Assembly: GCA_019454045.1 (NCBI GenBank)
Contig: SKCR01049650.1
Span: forward strand, 62,001 to 126,000
Length of the DNA: 64,000 bases
DNA from: Zanthoxylum bungeanum
Taxonomy: Eukaryota; Streptophyta; Magnoliopsida; Sapindales; Rutaceae
Direction of reading: 5' to 3'
Part shown: piece by piece, positions 24,044 to 35,601 of the stretch
Layout of the letters: each line of letters opens with the position of its first letter
Numbering within the stretch: the first letter of the stretch is position 1
The notes under the pieces: model-generated
Seen by the model: the letters and a program-made list of their open reading frames with translations, nothing else
What the model was told of the DNA's origin: nothing
Database searches by the model: none
Made by a program: the position numbers and the translations under genes

Positions 24044-26025
24044 TGTTGGTTTCTATTAAGGTCCCAAGATCAATAATAAGCATGAATCAAGTGCGAATAC
24101 AAATCGAAGAAGTTGCGGAATACTCACATCGATCAGTTGAACGATGCGGAGACAACAAAAATGAAATTCTGCCTCTATTGACTAGTTCGACATTGAGCTG
24201 ATTTCTTCACTGGTTTGGCCTCCATTTTGGGTCCTTCGTCAAGCTCCAAGCTTCATCGAACGATTCCCGGCTCATGTGTGGGCTTCCCTATCACCTTCGC
24301 ATGTCTCGTAAGTATGCTAGCACTTGAGATTTTGCCACAAAATCCCACTATAGCTTCCCTTCTTGCTCGGCATTTTCACAAAATGCAGTGAAGAAAATAG
24401 CCCACTGGTTGGGGCGTGAAGAGTAGAGAGAAATGGAGAGAAAGAGTGTGTTTGATTTGAGAAATTGTGTATCTTATACACACATGTGAATTTCACATGC
24501 ATTTCACTTGAATTTGGCTTTTAAAAGTCAAACCATTAAAGCCCCAACAACTCACATCACGCAATCCATCAAGTTGTCAAGTCACATCACTCAAAGTGAC
24601 TTGTGATTTGACGCTTGATGCGACTAGTGATTTGACGTGCCGCACTCGAATTCGAAATGCGAATGCGCTCGCAAATAATCTCGGGCTCGGGTTCGCTAAT
24701 TCCAAATTAACGAAATTTCCATTGCGTCGTAATTAAATGATTACGCCTAGCGAAATCACTATTCACGGCGCTAACGAATTAATTCTAAATTAATTCATTC
24801 GCCCGAATTAAAATCTAATTTTAATTCCGTTTAATATATCAAATATATTAATTTCTCGATTAATTCCAAATTAATCGTTATCTCTCTTTTTAATGATATT
24901 TTATCCCAGATAAAATATCTCAGTTATTAATCCCAGATTAATTTTCTCTCTCTTCTAATTAATCCTAGATTAATATAGAGTGCGAGTCATACGTCATCGG
25001 TGAATCTTTGGGAAGCGACCCACGAGATCCCCGGATATGTTGGCAGTAAATTCAGTCATCGGACTATCCGAACACGTAAGTACCTCGTACTACACTTATA
25101 CCGATTTACAAGACAAGGTTGGCCTCTGGCAAAGCTTCATGCCTACCCAATTCTCCGGAAATATCCTTACAAGAATAAAGGATCTATATCAGGCGTAGTA
25201 TACGTAGTATTGCGTATTTCTGTCAAGTATCGAATGATCACGTGCTAGGCCTGGGGCTGGAATTGTGTCTGCCCCGTACGAAGCAGATGTATGATGTCTG
25301 GTAACTAGTCTCTATAATCGGATAAACCTGACCTTGTCATTTTATCCCGATAGCTGCAGCATTTAATAGAACCAGTCCCGTATCCTACGTGACCATCATC
25401 TCCATATCACTGGAGTGACACTTCCGTGTTGACATCACATCCAACACACTACGATTCTCAATATACCCAGTATTGGCGTAAACAGAACCTGTTAAAGCCC
25501 TGGTCGACCTCAACCAAAGTATATTGATTGTCACAAGTATTAGCGGTGCAAGTCTCAAGTTAAGACCAAATACACCTACCCTGATTTCGGACTTCCATAG
25601 ACACATAGTCATGCTACCAATTGAATTCCGAGGGGGTCTATCCGGAGGGAAGCTGTTTCCCGTACCATCGGTGAAACACAACCTCCTATTACACTTGCAT
25701 GAGTATCCTATACCCAAATATATGAGAACTATGTTGTTGTGCCCTCACAACAAGCACAAGTGTAATACTAGTCTTTTACGTATTTATCGATGTCCAATCT
25801 CGATAATACTCTGACTATGGATATTTAATGATTTATCCTTCGTGGACTGATACTGTCTCATATCATTCTCCATCCAGGAACAAATCATAGGGACCTCTCA
25901 TCATTTATACATCTAGGTGATCTAATCACAAATGATAAGAGTACAATATCCTTTGTCACATAGTTAATTTGTACAACACCATGATCTGTACAAATAGTGA
26001 TGCTATGGGTCATAATTGTCCAACA
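24044..26025 (-). repeat. 5' LTR of M3 (1982 bp)
   Basis: In plus coordinates it begins TGTTGGTTTC and ends GTCCAACA. It has the full landmark order, with the hairpin array at about 24690-24980. A sense frame of 110 codons at 25385-25717 is open here and recurs in both M4 LTRs. Confidence 0.86.
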
Positions 26026-26591
26026 GACAACTTGTCACATTGATTGATTGAGTGATGTGAATAGTTGATGTGGGTTGTTGGAAACAATTATTTGCCATTT
26101 GACTTTTGGAAAGAAAATTGGTAAATCATTTAATTGATTTTAGAAAATTAATTAAAAGTGTATTTGATAAATTTTTCCTCCAATCAACCACAACTCTCTC
26201 TTCCTCACTTCTCTCTTCTTCACGCCCATTTTGGGCTGTTTTTGTTTTGTTTTTCTGGGAAAAACCTTGAGCAATGGAAGCAAAGTGTGATGATTTTTGT
26301 GGCAAAAACATCAAGAGTTAGCAATCAAAGAGACATGTGAAGGTGATAGGGAAACCCACACGTGAGCTTGGGATCATTTCGCAAAGCTTGTAGCTTGATG
26401 GAGATGGATTGAAGCTGAAAATGAGGACTGCAAAATTACTCACTGCCGAGCTTGAAGGAGGCAGAAAATAAATTTTTGTTGTCCACCGCGTCGCTCAACC
26501 GATCGATGTAAGTATTTCGTAACTTCCTCGATGTATTCACACGTTGTTTTTATGCTTGTTTTTCGATCCTCGGTACCGTAGAACTTAAACA
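26026..26591 (+). repeat. Copia LTR 3'-end fragment P3
   Basis: Only the last ~570 bp of a related LTR is present, from the GACAACTTGTCAC phrase through GTGATAGGGAAACCC to a probable end ...CTTAAACA. No primer site follows, so it is a truncated 3' or solo LTR. Its left end is the M3 LTR. Confidence 0.68.
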
Positions 26592-27020
26592 CTTTGTGTA
26601 ATATATATACATATCACTAAACCAGATCTAGTTTCAATCTAATCGAAATTAGATCAAATACGTCTATAAAAGACAAGTGGTTCTACCATTTAAATTAGTA
26701 ATATTAAGGAAAAGGTATTGCTCATATTCATGGCTTTCAAAGATGAAATGGTTGACCAAATACCTAACACCAGCGTCTCGTGCATGACTTTCAAAGATGA
26801 AATGATTGACCAATCTGGTAGCCAACCTGCAAAACTACCAAACTAATTTCGTGTGACTTATAAAACTCAGTAAGTAATCACGCTCGTACTACAAACAAAA
26901 CATACAAGTCAAACATGTTATAAACTTTTCAGAATTACCAAGTTGTTACGAGTTCAGAATTATCAACTTTTACTATCCTCTATTCTTTACTCATGCTAAC
27001 TCCTCATATACATACAAACA

Positions 27021-27052
<32 letters not shown>

Positions 27053-27757
27053 CTAATCTAATGGCCAAACATCCAAAGCATACAAAGTAAAAATTCGAAT
27101 ATAAATAGAGTACGTCATTTAACATCGAATCTGTTTCAATCATATGAAACATGAAGTTACATTTTTTTACTTACTTTATCACAAATAAGCATCTTTGAAA
27201 TATCATTAAGTCGGTAAGTTAAACAAACTTTCTTTAATCCCGGTAACCTTACGATAGATTAACATTCGTGACCTATATACATTCACACTAGATTTCAGAT
27301 CATTCATTCATTCCATGAAAATATACACAGTCCATACATATCATGGGTTCTATCATAGACATATATACACCCATACATATATATAATCATCATGTAACTG
27401 AAAATGAGTCATACATGATAGTCAATACATCAAAGAACACATAACCAAAATAACATTCTAGACGTTGGATTTCGCCCGAGGTCCACAATTGAGAATTTAT
27501 AGTTTGGGAGCACTAGCGATCCTGTAAAAGAAAGGTAGAGTGAGCGGGGAATTCCTACCCCCTAGTGTGTTAGGCGCTGTAGGCGTTCCGACGCTCACGT
27601 AAGTAATGAAGATGAGCGGTAAATAATATAGAAATGGGACAAGACCTGAGGTTACCTTGACCTCCGTGGACTGCCATGAGGGCGGTGGGTCGGTGTATAG
27701 AAGGTAAGAGGTTTTGAGGGCTTAGGTGAGACTGACTAGGCTTAGAATTAAAATGCA
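26592..27757. other. Unclassified older locus, piece 1
   Basis: No coding similarity was recognised. The right part has the phrase CGTTCCGACGCTCACG near 27590, resembling wording I associate from memory with LTRs of plant Tat/Ogre-type gypsy elements. It ends in ATGCA, the duplicated target of the gypsy compound, so it continues at 36787. A (TG)n tract lies inside it. Confidence 0.4.
27021..27053 (+). repeat. (TG)13 microsatellite with a (CG) tail
   Basis: Thirteen TG units (27021-27046) are followed by CGCGCGC. It is a simple sequence repeat and probably length-variable. Confidence 0.9.
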
Positions 27758-28755
27758 TAATTACGCCTAAAAAGTACTTATGGTTATCGCAGTATAGTTG
27801 GGGTCTCGATCCTCAAGAGATTGTTACAAAGAACTGGTTTACTCAAACAAAATGTTAGCAGTAACTTAATAGAAATAGATAGATTGATTGGTAAAATAAG
27901 ATAAAAACTATAAGAAAATATTTAAGAATATCAATAGAGAAAGATGTCAAAGCATTGGGAATCCCTTATGTATTAAACTCCTATGTTCAGTTATTGATTC
28001 CTGTTATTACTCAGTTGAAGGTTTCATATCCAAACCAACAACCGGAAGATATTCAATTCTACACATGTCAAATTCTAAGGTAATCTGTGATTATTTTCTC
28101 TATGTTAACAGCGCAAAAAAGTTATCATTACGAGCTATCTAACGTCGACAATATACCATCAGGCAATATTGTATCGGAAGACCAACATATAAAATAACTT
28201 TACCAGTCACAACTGGGTCCGTAAATCACACATAGAATAAGCATGACTGAATCTATATGGGAGTTGACAAAAAAACAGTCTCTGGGTTAAAAAATCATAA
28301 AATAATAAAGAAAAACAACAATCAATTTTATTAAATGTTTAAAGAGTTTCTAGGAACCAACAACATAAATATAAGAAGTTTAGATACAAGAGTTCATCCT
28401 TCAGTTTTCCTATGAGATTAGTTCTCCATGGAAGAAAGAGATACAGCCTTGATAGATCGAGAGAGACGTCATGGTTTCCTTGAAGTTCTTCGTTCTCATC
28501 TCTTAATTTTATGTTTTTGGCTCTTTGTTCTATGTTTTTCTCTTATTTCTCTCTGATTTTCTCCTCCCCTTAGTGTTTGGACGAATTTGGCTTTAAACCC
28601 CTAGGTGGCCTTAGTGCACGAGTTATATTCTCGTGAGGGCTTACAGCGACGACACCCACAAACGTCATTTTAAAACACATGCAATCATGCAAAAATAACA
28701 AAATGAAAATAACAAACTAAAATAGTCCCAATAGTTACACATATTATTGTCATCA
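27758..28755 (-). repeat. Left (3') LTR of the gypsy compound
   Basis: In plus coordinates it starts TAATTACGCC, where the other copies have TGATTAC. It aligns well with 35602 onward up to about 28592. From there to the assumed end (ATTGTCATCA, 28755) it does not match the right LTR. The switch falls at the TATA box, which is lost here. The right boundary is a guess based on a terminal CA. Confidence 0.65.
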
Positions 28756-30239
28756 AGGAATACCTAGGAATGAAACCAGAGAACTTTCAAAGTACTCAAC
28801 GTAACTCAAATCCAAGTCTTTGAATAAATCATCTAAGCCAGACTCACAGTGTGTGTGTGTGTAAAGTTTCAATCACAGATTGATTCCTAGGTAAGCCAAC
28901 TCAATGATTTCGTTTAAAATTTGGGATGAATGGGCCAAACCAACCTATATATCTCAAATAAGCTCTGTAATTGCTTTTCTGTGCTCAGTATAGTATGATT
29001 TTCTTTTTCATTTTCTTGTCTCTTTTTATTTCCTTTTTTCTTTCCTTTTTCTTTTCTTCTTTTCTTTTTTCAACACACCTACCCTTTAAAGTAGCATTTC
29101 TCCTCATGGTGGTCCTAACACTCGCCTATGGGTAGCTTCTTGCTTATCGTTTATATGTGGTTTAATTTCTTTCTTTAGAGACTTTTTTCTTTTTATTTTT
29201 AACCATACCACACTCATAACACAAGCAAATCAGGATAGAAATCTAAGCAAATGTTCACTTATCGACATGCAATTTCTTTAACTAGTCACTTGCCAACTGC
29301 TTAGGTTGTCACTGCTAAAAACCCATATTAAGTGCTTACGAGTCTAAACTAAATCAATTACTCAAAGTATCAGATAAAAGTACATTAAAGAACTTATCGT
29401 TTCTAAGATTTCATCCTAAAGCAAACAATATCATCATTGGACTTATGCTTAACTATTAAAAACTACAAATTAACAAAATAAAACAACATTTTTTTTGTAT
29501 AACAGGTAATATCATACACATGCATACACCCCCACACTTAAAGCTTGCATTGTCCTCAATGTAAAATAAATGTAAAAAAAAAAGGATTAAGGAACAACAC
29601 TACCAGATGTAGAGTTGATCAGGTTCTGCTGGTATGATTTGGGTTGTGTGACTGTGTAAGTTGCACTGAACACCTGCATAAATATTTATGCAAACAATAA
29701 AAATAAAACATGCAATTAGCACACAATAAAATAAAACTAAAGTAAAAAAAAATTAAATTAATAAATGCATATGCAAGGGTTGCCTCCCCGCTAGCTCTAA
29801 GTTTAACGTCTTTAGCCAGACGTAACCACCCAGATTGTCATGGTAGTTTCCATCGAGCGAACTGATGAAGGCATGAGAGAGAATTTTTGTCCAGCCGCGG
29901 TAGTTTATCCATTGATCCCCCAAGGTCTGGTGGCTAAAATTTGGTACTGCACATAAGGAAAAGTTGGTTCAATCTCATTTTTAATCTCCCAGGTATCATA
30001 TTTAATTGAGACCTAATTTTCCTTTTCCACATTTTTGGGTTCTTTGGGTCACTTTTACTTCGAGAGGATTTGATTGATGGTGTAAAGAAGTAGTTTCCAG
30101 CAGAACTATTTCTAGCATGTATAAGTAATGACACTCATCATCACCATGTGGTTGTTTCTCGACATGAAAAATGTTAAGCGCTTGAGGAAAGGGTAATCTA
30201 ACTGGGAAATGTGGCACTTGTTCTTCCTGAAATGTGTTA
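28756..30239 (-). other. Gypsy 3' internal region without pol
   Basis: This is non-coding or unrecognisable sequence downstream of gag copy 1. On the minus strand it holds AGCTAGCGGGGAGGCAACCC (near 29780-29800), then CATTGAGGACAATGC and AAGTGTGGGGG (29529-29560). From memory, such phrases are typical of the region after pol in Athila-like plant elements. A long pyrimidine run at 29020-29075 is purine-rich on the element strand and could be a polypurine tract. A broken frame at 29934-30217 (VEKQPHGDDE) recurs in the second copy. Confidence 0.55.
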
Positions 30240-31755
30240 GCACTATTATCCTTAGGGTCCTTTATAGTGTTGGAAGTGTTCTACATGCCTACCTCCTTAC
30301 CACCCTCCTAGTGAATATAGCATTGACAGCTTTTACATTGGTTGCCTCATGATCAACTTGTGCCATGTGTTGCCTTTGTGGATGTGGTTGAGCCTGAGAT
30401 GGAAAATTTTCCTTGTTCATGCACACTCGGGACATTAGTTAACTTTGAGATCTGATTCTTAATCTCCCTATGATCTTCAGCTACCTGAGCTATCAGTGAC
30501 TGAAACATTTGGTTGGTTTTTTTCTGGGATCCATAATTACCTTCTGGGCCTCCAAAAATGATTGCACAGTATCCTTTAAAGAATTCTTAAGAACAATAGA
30601 TGTGTGATACTGAGGAGCACTATAAACTCTAGGTTGTGACATCTGACTCGGCTGATAAGACTCGTGCCTCGAACTAAGATTGGGATGGTTCCGCTAACTA
30701 GGGTTATATGTAACTGGATATAGTGTATAAGGCTTCTGGTACGTCCCTAATGCATTGCATTGATCTTAATATTTCCCTATCATCTCACCATATACCAGAC
30801 ACTCTTGGGGTTCTAGGTAGGCGACTGAATGCATGGTCTTGCTATCTCTGGCTTGTAAGGCTTCTATCTGTCTAGTTAATAACTCAACATATGCCCTAAG
30901 ACTATCTTCTTCCCTATAATGGTGTATGCCTCTACTATAAAGAGTAGGGTATGTCCTATCAGTGCTATCTATGGCATTAGTTCCAGTCCAAGTATGAGAT
31001 TTTTCAGCTAGATCATCTAAGTACTCGAATGCCTCATCAGGGTCTTTCCGTGTAAACTCACCATTACACATAGTCTCAACAAACTAGCGCTCTCTAGGAG
31101 TTAGACCATCATAAAAATAACTTACTAAGCACCAACTCTCATATCCATGGGGAGGGCAACTAGCTAACATCTCCTTATACCTCTCCCACGTTTGATAAAG
31201 GGTTTCACTGTCTCTCGGAGAATATGGAGATTTTTCTTTACAAGGCATTCGTCTTATGGTGTGGGAAGTATTTGTTAAAGAATACATGTGTCATCTCACC
31301 CCATGATCCTATTGACCTAGGTCTTAAGGAGTATAACAAGCTTTTAGCACTATACTTTAGGGCAAAAGGGAAGAACTTAAGTCTAATTGTGTTGGTAGTT
31401 CCAAACTGGTCATGGAAACTCGCAACTACCTCTTCAACATCTCTAATTTGCACATAAGGATTTTCGCTCTCTAAACCGTGAAAAGTATGGAGATACTATA
31501 TCATCTCAGGTTTAAAATCTATGTGTGGTGCATTAGGAGGAAACATTATGCACGAAGCTGTAGCTGTACGAGTTGGGTTGAGGTAATATTCTAGAGTCCT
31601 CATGGTGGTCTCTCGTATTCACTCATATTATGTGCGCTAGACGTGGATGGTGTGGCAAAAAGATTTTCAAATATATTGTTAGAGTCTGAGTCTGACTCTG
31701 AATCTTCCTGTTCTATTCTAGCAAATCTACCCAACCAATCCCTAAATCTAGGCAT
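30240..31755 (-). pseudogene. Gypsy gag, copy 1, broken
   Basis: This is a capsid gene remnant of a Ty3/gypsy element, Retrotrans_gag type. It starts at an ATG at 31755 (MPRFRDWLGRFARIEQ). The core follows in pieces: SIGSWGEMTHVFFNKYFP near 31280-31330, SETLYQTWERYKEML and CPPHGYE near 31150-31210, FYDGLTPRER near 31090, and MCNGEF then DPDEAFEYLDDLAE at 31010-31071. A linker and a coiled-coil-like segment follow toward 30240. Frameshifts separate the blocks near 31280 and 31080. It is closest to Athila-like gags as I know them. Confidence 0.8.
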
Positions 31756-31948
31756 TCAATTTAAACTAAAGTAAAACAAGAAACATGAATAAAAGACTAA
31801 ACTAAGAAAAAAAATCTACACTAAAATTAAAACTGAAATAAAATAAAGAAATAAAATAAATAAAAATAAAAAAAGGTAAAGAAAGGAACGAAGTTACCGC
31901 TTTTGTTGTTGATCAAGCAAACCTGCTCCTTTAGGTTGTAAACCGTCT

Positions 31949-31965
31949 CCCCGATAACGGCACCA
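31949..31965 (-). other. Primer-binding site 1 of the gypsy compound (Asp tRNA-like)
   Basis: The minus strand reads TGGTGCCGTTATCGGGG, three mismatches from TGGCGCCGTTGCCGGGG, the complement of the plant Asp tRNA 3' end. A five-base spacer separates it from an LTR end (TGATTACGCCC in plus coordinates) at 31971. Confidence 0.78.
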
Positions 31966-31970
31966 AATTT

Positions 31971-33630
31971 TGATTACGCCCAAAATGTACTTGCAAAGAA
32001 CCCTAAGCCAACAAACCAAATCACTAAAACAAAACAACAAACAACCAAGCAAGCCCCTACAATCACATAACAACAAACACCGAAAATAAAAACCGAAAAC
32101 AACAAAAAAATCGTTATTAAACCAAAACCAAGAGAAAAAGCCGTGAAAACACAAGCAGCAAAAAAAAAACCCCAATCACCGAAATCAGTCCCAAAACAAC
32201 CCAAAAAAATAGTAACAAAACCACAAGAAAAACCAGAAAATTAACCAAGCAACCCCCACCGAAAATACAACAAAAAATAGCAAGCCCGAACCACCATAAA
32301 TACAACCCAAAACAACAAGCCTGAACCACGGAAAATACAACCAAAACAGCAAGCCTAAACCATCGAAACTGCAACCATAATAGCAGCCCAAAATCACCAA
32401 AAAACAGCAGCCAAAATAGCAACCAAAACAGCAAAAACAGTAGCCCAAAAACAACCAAAACAGCAACAAAAAAAACTGCAAAAATAGCAACTAGAAAACA
32501 GCAAAACAGCAACTAGAAAACAGCAAAACAGTAACCAGAAATAGCAAAATTGCATCCAGAAAATAGCAAAATAGCAAGCAGAAACAGCGAACCAGCGACC
32601 AGAAATAGCGAACCAGCAATCCTTTCGGTGACGGCCTAACGCACTTCCGAGAAAGTAACTTAAAAGGTAAGACCTGAGGGTACCCGTACCACATTTATTT
32701 TCATTGTTCCGGACATTGCGTGTCTAGCTGGACGTGAAATACGTCCAGCCGGGTATGCGAAATCCTATATCAAAGACGAACAAATTTCTGGTCACATTAT
32801 TTTTCTCTTTTGGCATTTATCGTTTTTTATTTATGGTCACATTATTTTAATTTTTTTTTATCTATTTCATGTTATTTATCGTTTTTTATTTATTTATTCG
32901 CTTTCATCATTATTTTATTATTTCGCTTTAGTTTCGTTATTTATCTTTTTAATTTTGCCTTTATTTTATTTGTTCATTATCCGCATATGCATTTTTATAT
33001 TATTTCATGTCGATTTTTTATCTACATTGCATTAATGATTAAATATGGTATTATCCCTTATGGTATATAAGATGGAAACCCATACATAAATTTCGTAGCC
33101 GAATCCGAATGGACGGTAGTACGGTCTGTACTTGGGATACAACTCCACGTACCACTTGGGAAATACCCACATATGCGTGATTAACCCCTTTTTGTTTGCT
33201 ATTTATTTATCGACACTTTTCCCACTTATCTTTGTTTATTATGGTTTTCGTTACCGTATCTCGTACTTCTTAATGTAATGTGCTTTTATTATTTCTATTA
33301 ATGTTTATGGGTGTGCAAATTTGTGTATATTTGAATTATCTTGCATGAACTGCATAAGACTTGGCTATACCATTGTGTGAACTCGTCCATCATACTGGCA
33401 TAAGAAAGGGACCAATCTAAATCTAACGGTTTGAGGTCTTCCATTGGGAGGGGTGAGTGCGGCCTTAAATCTTTTCCCAGTTCACACTAGGTGGCGACTC
33501 TTTTATTCTCTGGTTTAGTCCCCCGCGGGCTACTCCGTACTCTCTACGGGCTGCGAGCCCAACAGTGTCGTGGTCACTGAGCATCATAGGTATAGCAGTA
33601 AACCCCACTTCGCTCTTACATAAAGTAAAT
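31971..33630. other. Dissimilar block between the two gypsy gag copies
   Basis: Only the first ~24 bases (31971-31994) match the family's LTR end. After that comes an A/C-rich low-complexity stretch to about 32620. The next kilobase has no recognised coding sequence and includes CTAGGTGGCGACTC near 33489 and CCCCGCGGGC near 33521. It may be a diverged or replaced middle LTR. A possible outer end is GAGCATCA near 33587. Confidence 0.45.
31995..32620 (+). repeat. A/C-rich low-complexity repeat (CAGCAAAA-like)
   Basis: Irregular repetition of words such as AACAGCAACCAAAACAGCAA fills this stretch. The plus strand has very little G or T. Long minus-strand frames here encode Phe/Leu/Cys-rich strings, as expected by composition alone. 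Confidence 0.8.
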
Positions 33631-33639
33631 AAAATAAAT

Positions 33640-34145
33640 AAATAATTGCATATGCAAGGGTTGCCTCCCCGCTAGCGCTAAGTTTAACGTCTTCCGCCAG
33701 ACGTAACCACTCAGATTGCCATGGTGGCTTCCATATAGCGAATTGATGTAGGCATGAGAGATAATTTTTTGTCTAGCCGCGGCAGTTTATCCATTGATTC
33801 CCCATGGTCTAGTAGCAGAAATTTGGTACTGCATATAAGGAAAAGTTGGCTCAATCTCCTTTTCAATCTCTTAGGTATCATCATTAATTGAGTCCTAATT
33901 TTCCTTTTTCATAATTTTTTTGTTCATTGGGGTCACTTTAACTTTGGGAGGATTTGATTCATGGTGTAAAGAAGTTGTTTCTGGCAATGCTATTTCTATC
34001 ATATATGAGTAATTACACTCATCATCACTATTTGGTTGTTTCTCGACATGAAAAATGTTACGCACTTGAGGAAATGGTACTCTAACTAGGAAATATGGCA
34101 CTCTTTCTTCCTTAGATGTGTTAGCACTATTATCCTTAGGGTATT
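33640..34145 (-). other. Gypsy 3' internal region, copy 2 (short)
   Basis: This aligns with 29760-30240 of copy 1, including the GGGGAGGCAACCC phrase and the VEKQPNSDDE frame, and stops near 33640. The kilobase found beyond this point in copy 1 is absent. Confidence 0.6.
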
Positions 34146-35367
34146 TTATTGTGTTGGAAGTGTTCTGCACGCATACCTATTACCACTCCTCGTGAATATA
34201 ACATTGACACCATGTACATTGGCTGCCTCATGATCAACTTGTGCCATATGTTGCCCAATTGGATTTGGTTGAGCTAAAGATGGAAATTTTCCTTTTTCAT
34301 ACACACTCAGGACATTAGTTAACTTAGAGATCCGACTCTTAATCTCCCTATGATCTTCAGCTACCTGAGCTATCAGCGACTCAAACTTTTCGATGGTTTT
34401 GTTCTGGGCTTCCACAATTACCTTCTGGGCCTCCACAAATGCTTGCACAATATCCTCTAAAAAAAAATTAGAAACAGTAGGTGTGTGATACTGAGGAGCA
34501 ATGTATTCTCTAGCCGATAGTACTTGAATAGGCTGATGAGACTTCGGTCTCCAACTAAGATTGGAATGGTTCTTCCAACTAGGGTTATAGGTATCTAGAT
34601 ATGGTGTATAAGTCTTCTGGTATGTCTCTAATGCATTTTTTTATTCTTCATATGTCTCTCTCATCTCACCATATACCAGACACTCTTGGGTTCTAGGTGG
34701 GCAACTGAATGCATGGTCCTATAAAAATAACTTACTAAGTGCCAACTCTCATATCAATGGTGAGGGAAACTAGCTAACATCTCCATATACCTCTCCCACC
34801 TTTGATAAATGGTTTCACTATCTCTCTGGAAAAAGGTGGAGATTTGTCTTTTCAAGGCATTCGTCTTATGGTGTGGGAAGTATTTGTTAAAGAATGTCCG
34901 TGTCATCTCACCCCATGATCCTATTGACCTAGGTTTTAAAGATTACAACCATATTTTAGCTCTATACTTAAGGGCAAAGGGAAGAACTTAAGTCTAATTA
35001 TGTTTGTGGTTCCGAACCGGTCATGGAAAGTCTCTACATCCTCTTTAAACTCTCTAATGTGAACATAAGGATTTTCGCTCTCTATACCGTGAAAAGTTGG
35101 GAGATACTATATCATTTCAGGCCTAAAGTCTATATGTGGTGCATTAGGAAGAAACATGATGCACAATTGTGTAGCTGTGCGAGTGGGGTGGAGGTACTCT
35201 TCAAGAGTCCTCACAAGTGGTCTCTCGTATTAACCCATAGTGTGTGCGCTAGATGCGGAGGGTGTGGCGAAAAGATTTTCAAATATATTGTTTGAGTCCC
35301 AGTCTGACTCTGAATCTTCCTTTTCTATTCTAGCAAATCTACCCAACTGATCCCTAAGTCTAGGCAT
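34146..35367 (-). pseudogene. Gypsy gag, copy 2, broken, with 270-bp deletion
   Basis: Same gene as copy 1. It starts at an ATG at 35367 (MPRLRDQLGRFARIE). Near 34720 it jumps from GCATGGTC directly to ATAAAAATAAC, omitting the equivalent of 30841-31110 in copy 1. That is 270 bp, or 90 codons, including the MCNGEF block. The C-terminal part is better preserved than in copy 1: a 100-codon frame at 34146-34448 has an alanine/glutamate-rich helix (VEAQKVIVEAQNKTIEKFES) and ends FTRSGN, like the end of Athila-type gags. Confidence 0.78.
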
Positions 35368-35579
35368 GCACTTCAACACAAATAATACGAGAAATAAAAA
35401 AATAACAAATAACAAATAACAAATAAAATCTAAACTAAACTAAAACAATAATTGAAATAAAATAAGTAAATAAATAATAAAGAAATAAAATAAAATAAAG
35501 AAAAAAAATAGATATGGAACGAAGTTACCGCTTTTATTGTTAACCAAGCAAACTTTCTCTTTTTGCTTCTAAACAGTCT

Positions 35580-35596
35580 CCCTGACAACGACGCCA
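35580..35596 (-). other. Primer-binding site 2 of the gypsy compound (Asp tRNA-like)
   Basis: The minus strand reads TGGCGTCGTTGTCAGGG, three mismatches from the Asp tRNA complement. It lies five bases from the right LTR. Confidence 0.8.
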
Positions 35597-35601
35597 AATT
35601 T

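Larger units (their letters stand above)
23249..26025 (-). mobile_element. Ty1/copia fragment M3: 5' LTR, primer site, part of leader
   Basis: A minus-strand 5' LTR lies at the right, the primer site to its left, then about 780 bp of leader up to the P2 3' LTR. The leader piece overlaps about 590 bp of the leader already present in M2 (about 16840-17430). M2 and M3 are therefore not the two halves of one element split by P2. One explanation is that P2 inserted in M3 and a deletion then joined the left part of P2 to M2. Confidence 0.8.

Noticed and set aside
9858..26025. M2 3' LTR and M3 5' LTR as the pair of one 16-kb element
   Set aside because: Lengths are close (1981 and 1982 bp), but flanks ctgag and gacaa do not match, the leaders overlap by ~590 bp, and the LTRs differ by roughly 8 % in a sampled stretch.
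26080..26095. TGTTGG at 26080s and 18856 as extra LTR starts
   Set aside because: Both lie in the interior of the LTR 3' block and are not preceded by a polypurine tract or target duplication.
32117..32512. 131-codon minus-strand frame rich in Phe, Leu, Cys and Val
   Set aside because: It lies in an A/C-rich low-complexity tract; composition alone gives such frames, and there is no domain or start context.
33480..33600. GGTGGCGACTC phrase as a primer site of another element
   Set aside because: It resembles phrases near plant LTR ends, but I could not match it to a tRNA 3' end with confidence.
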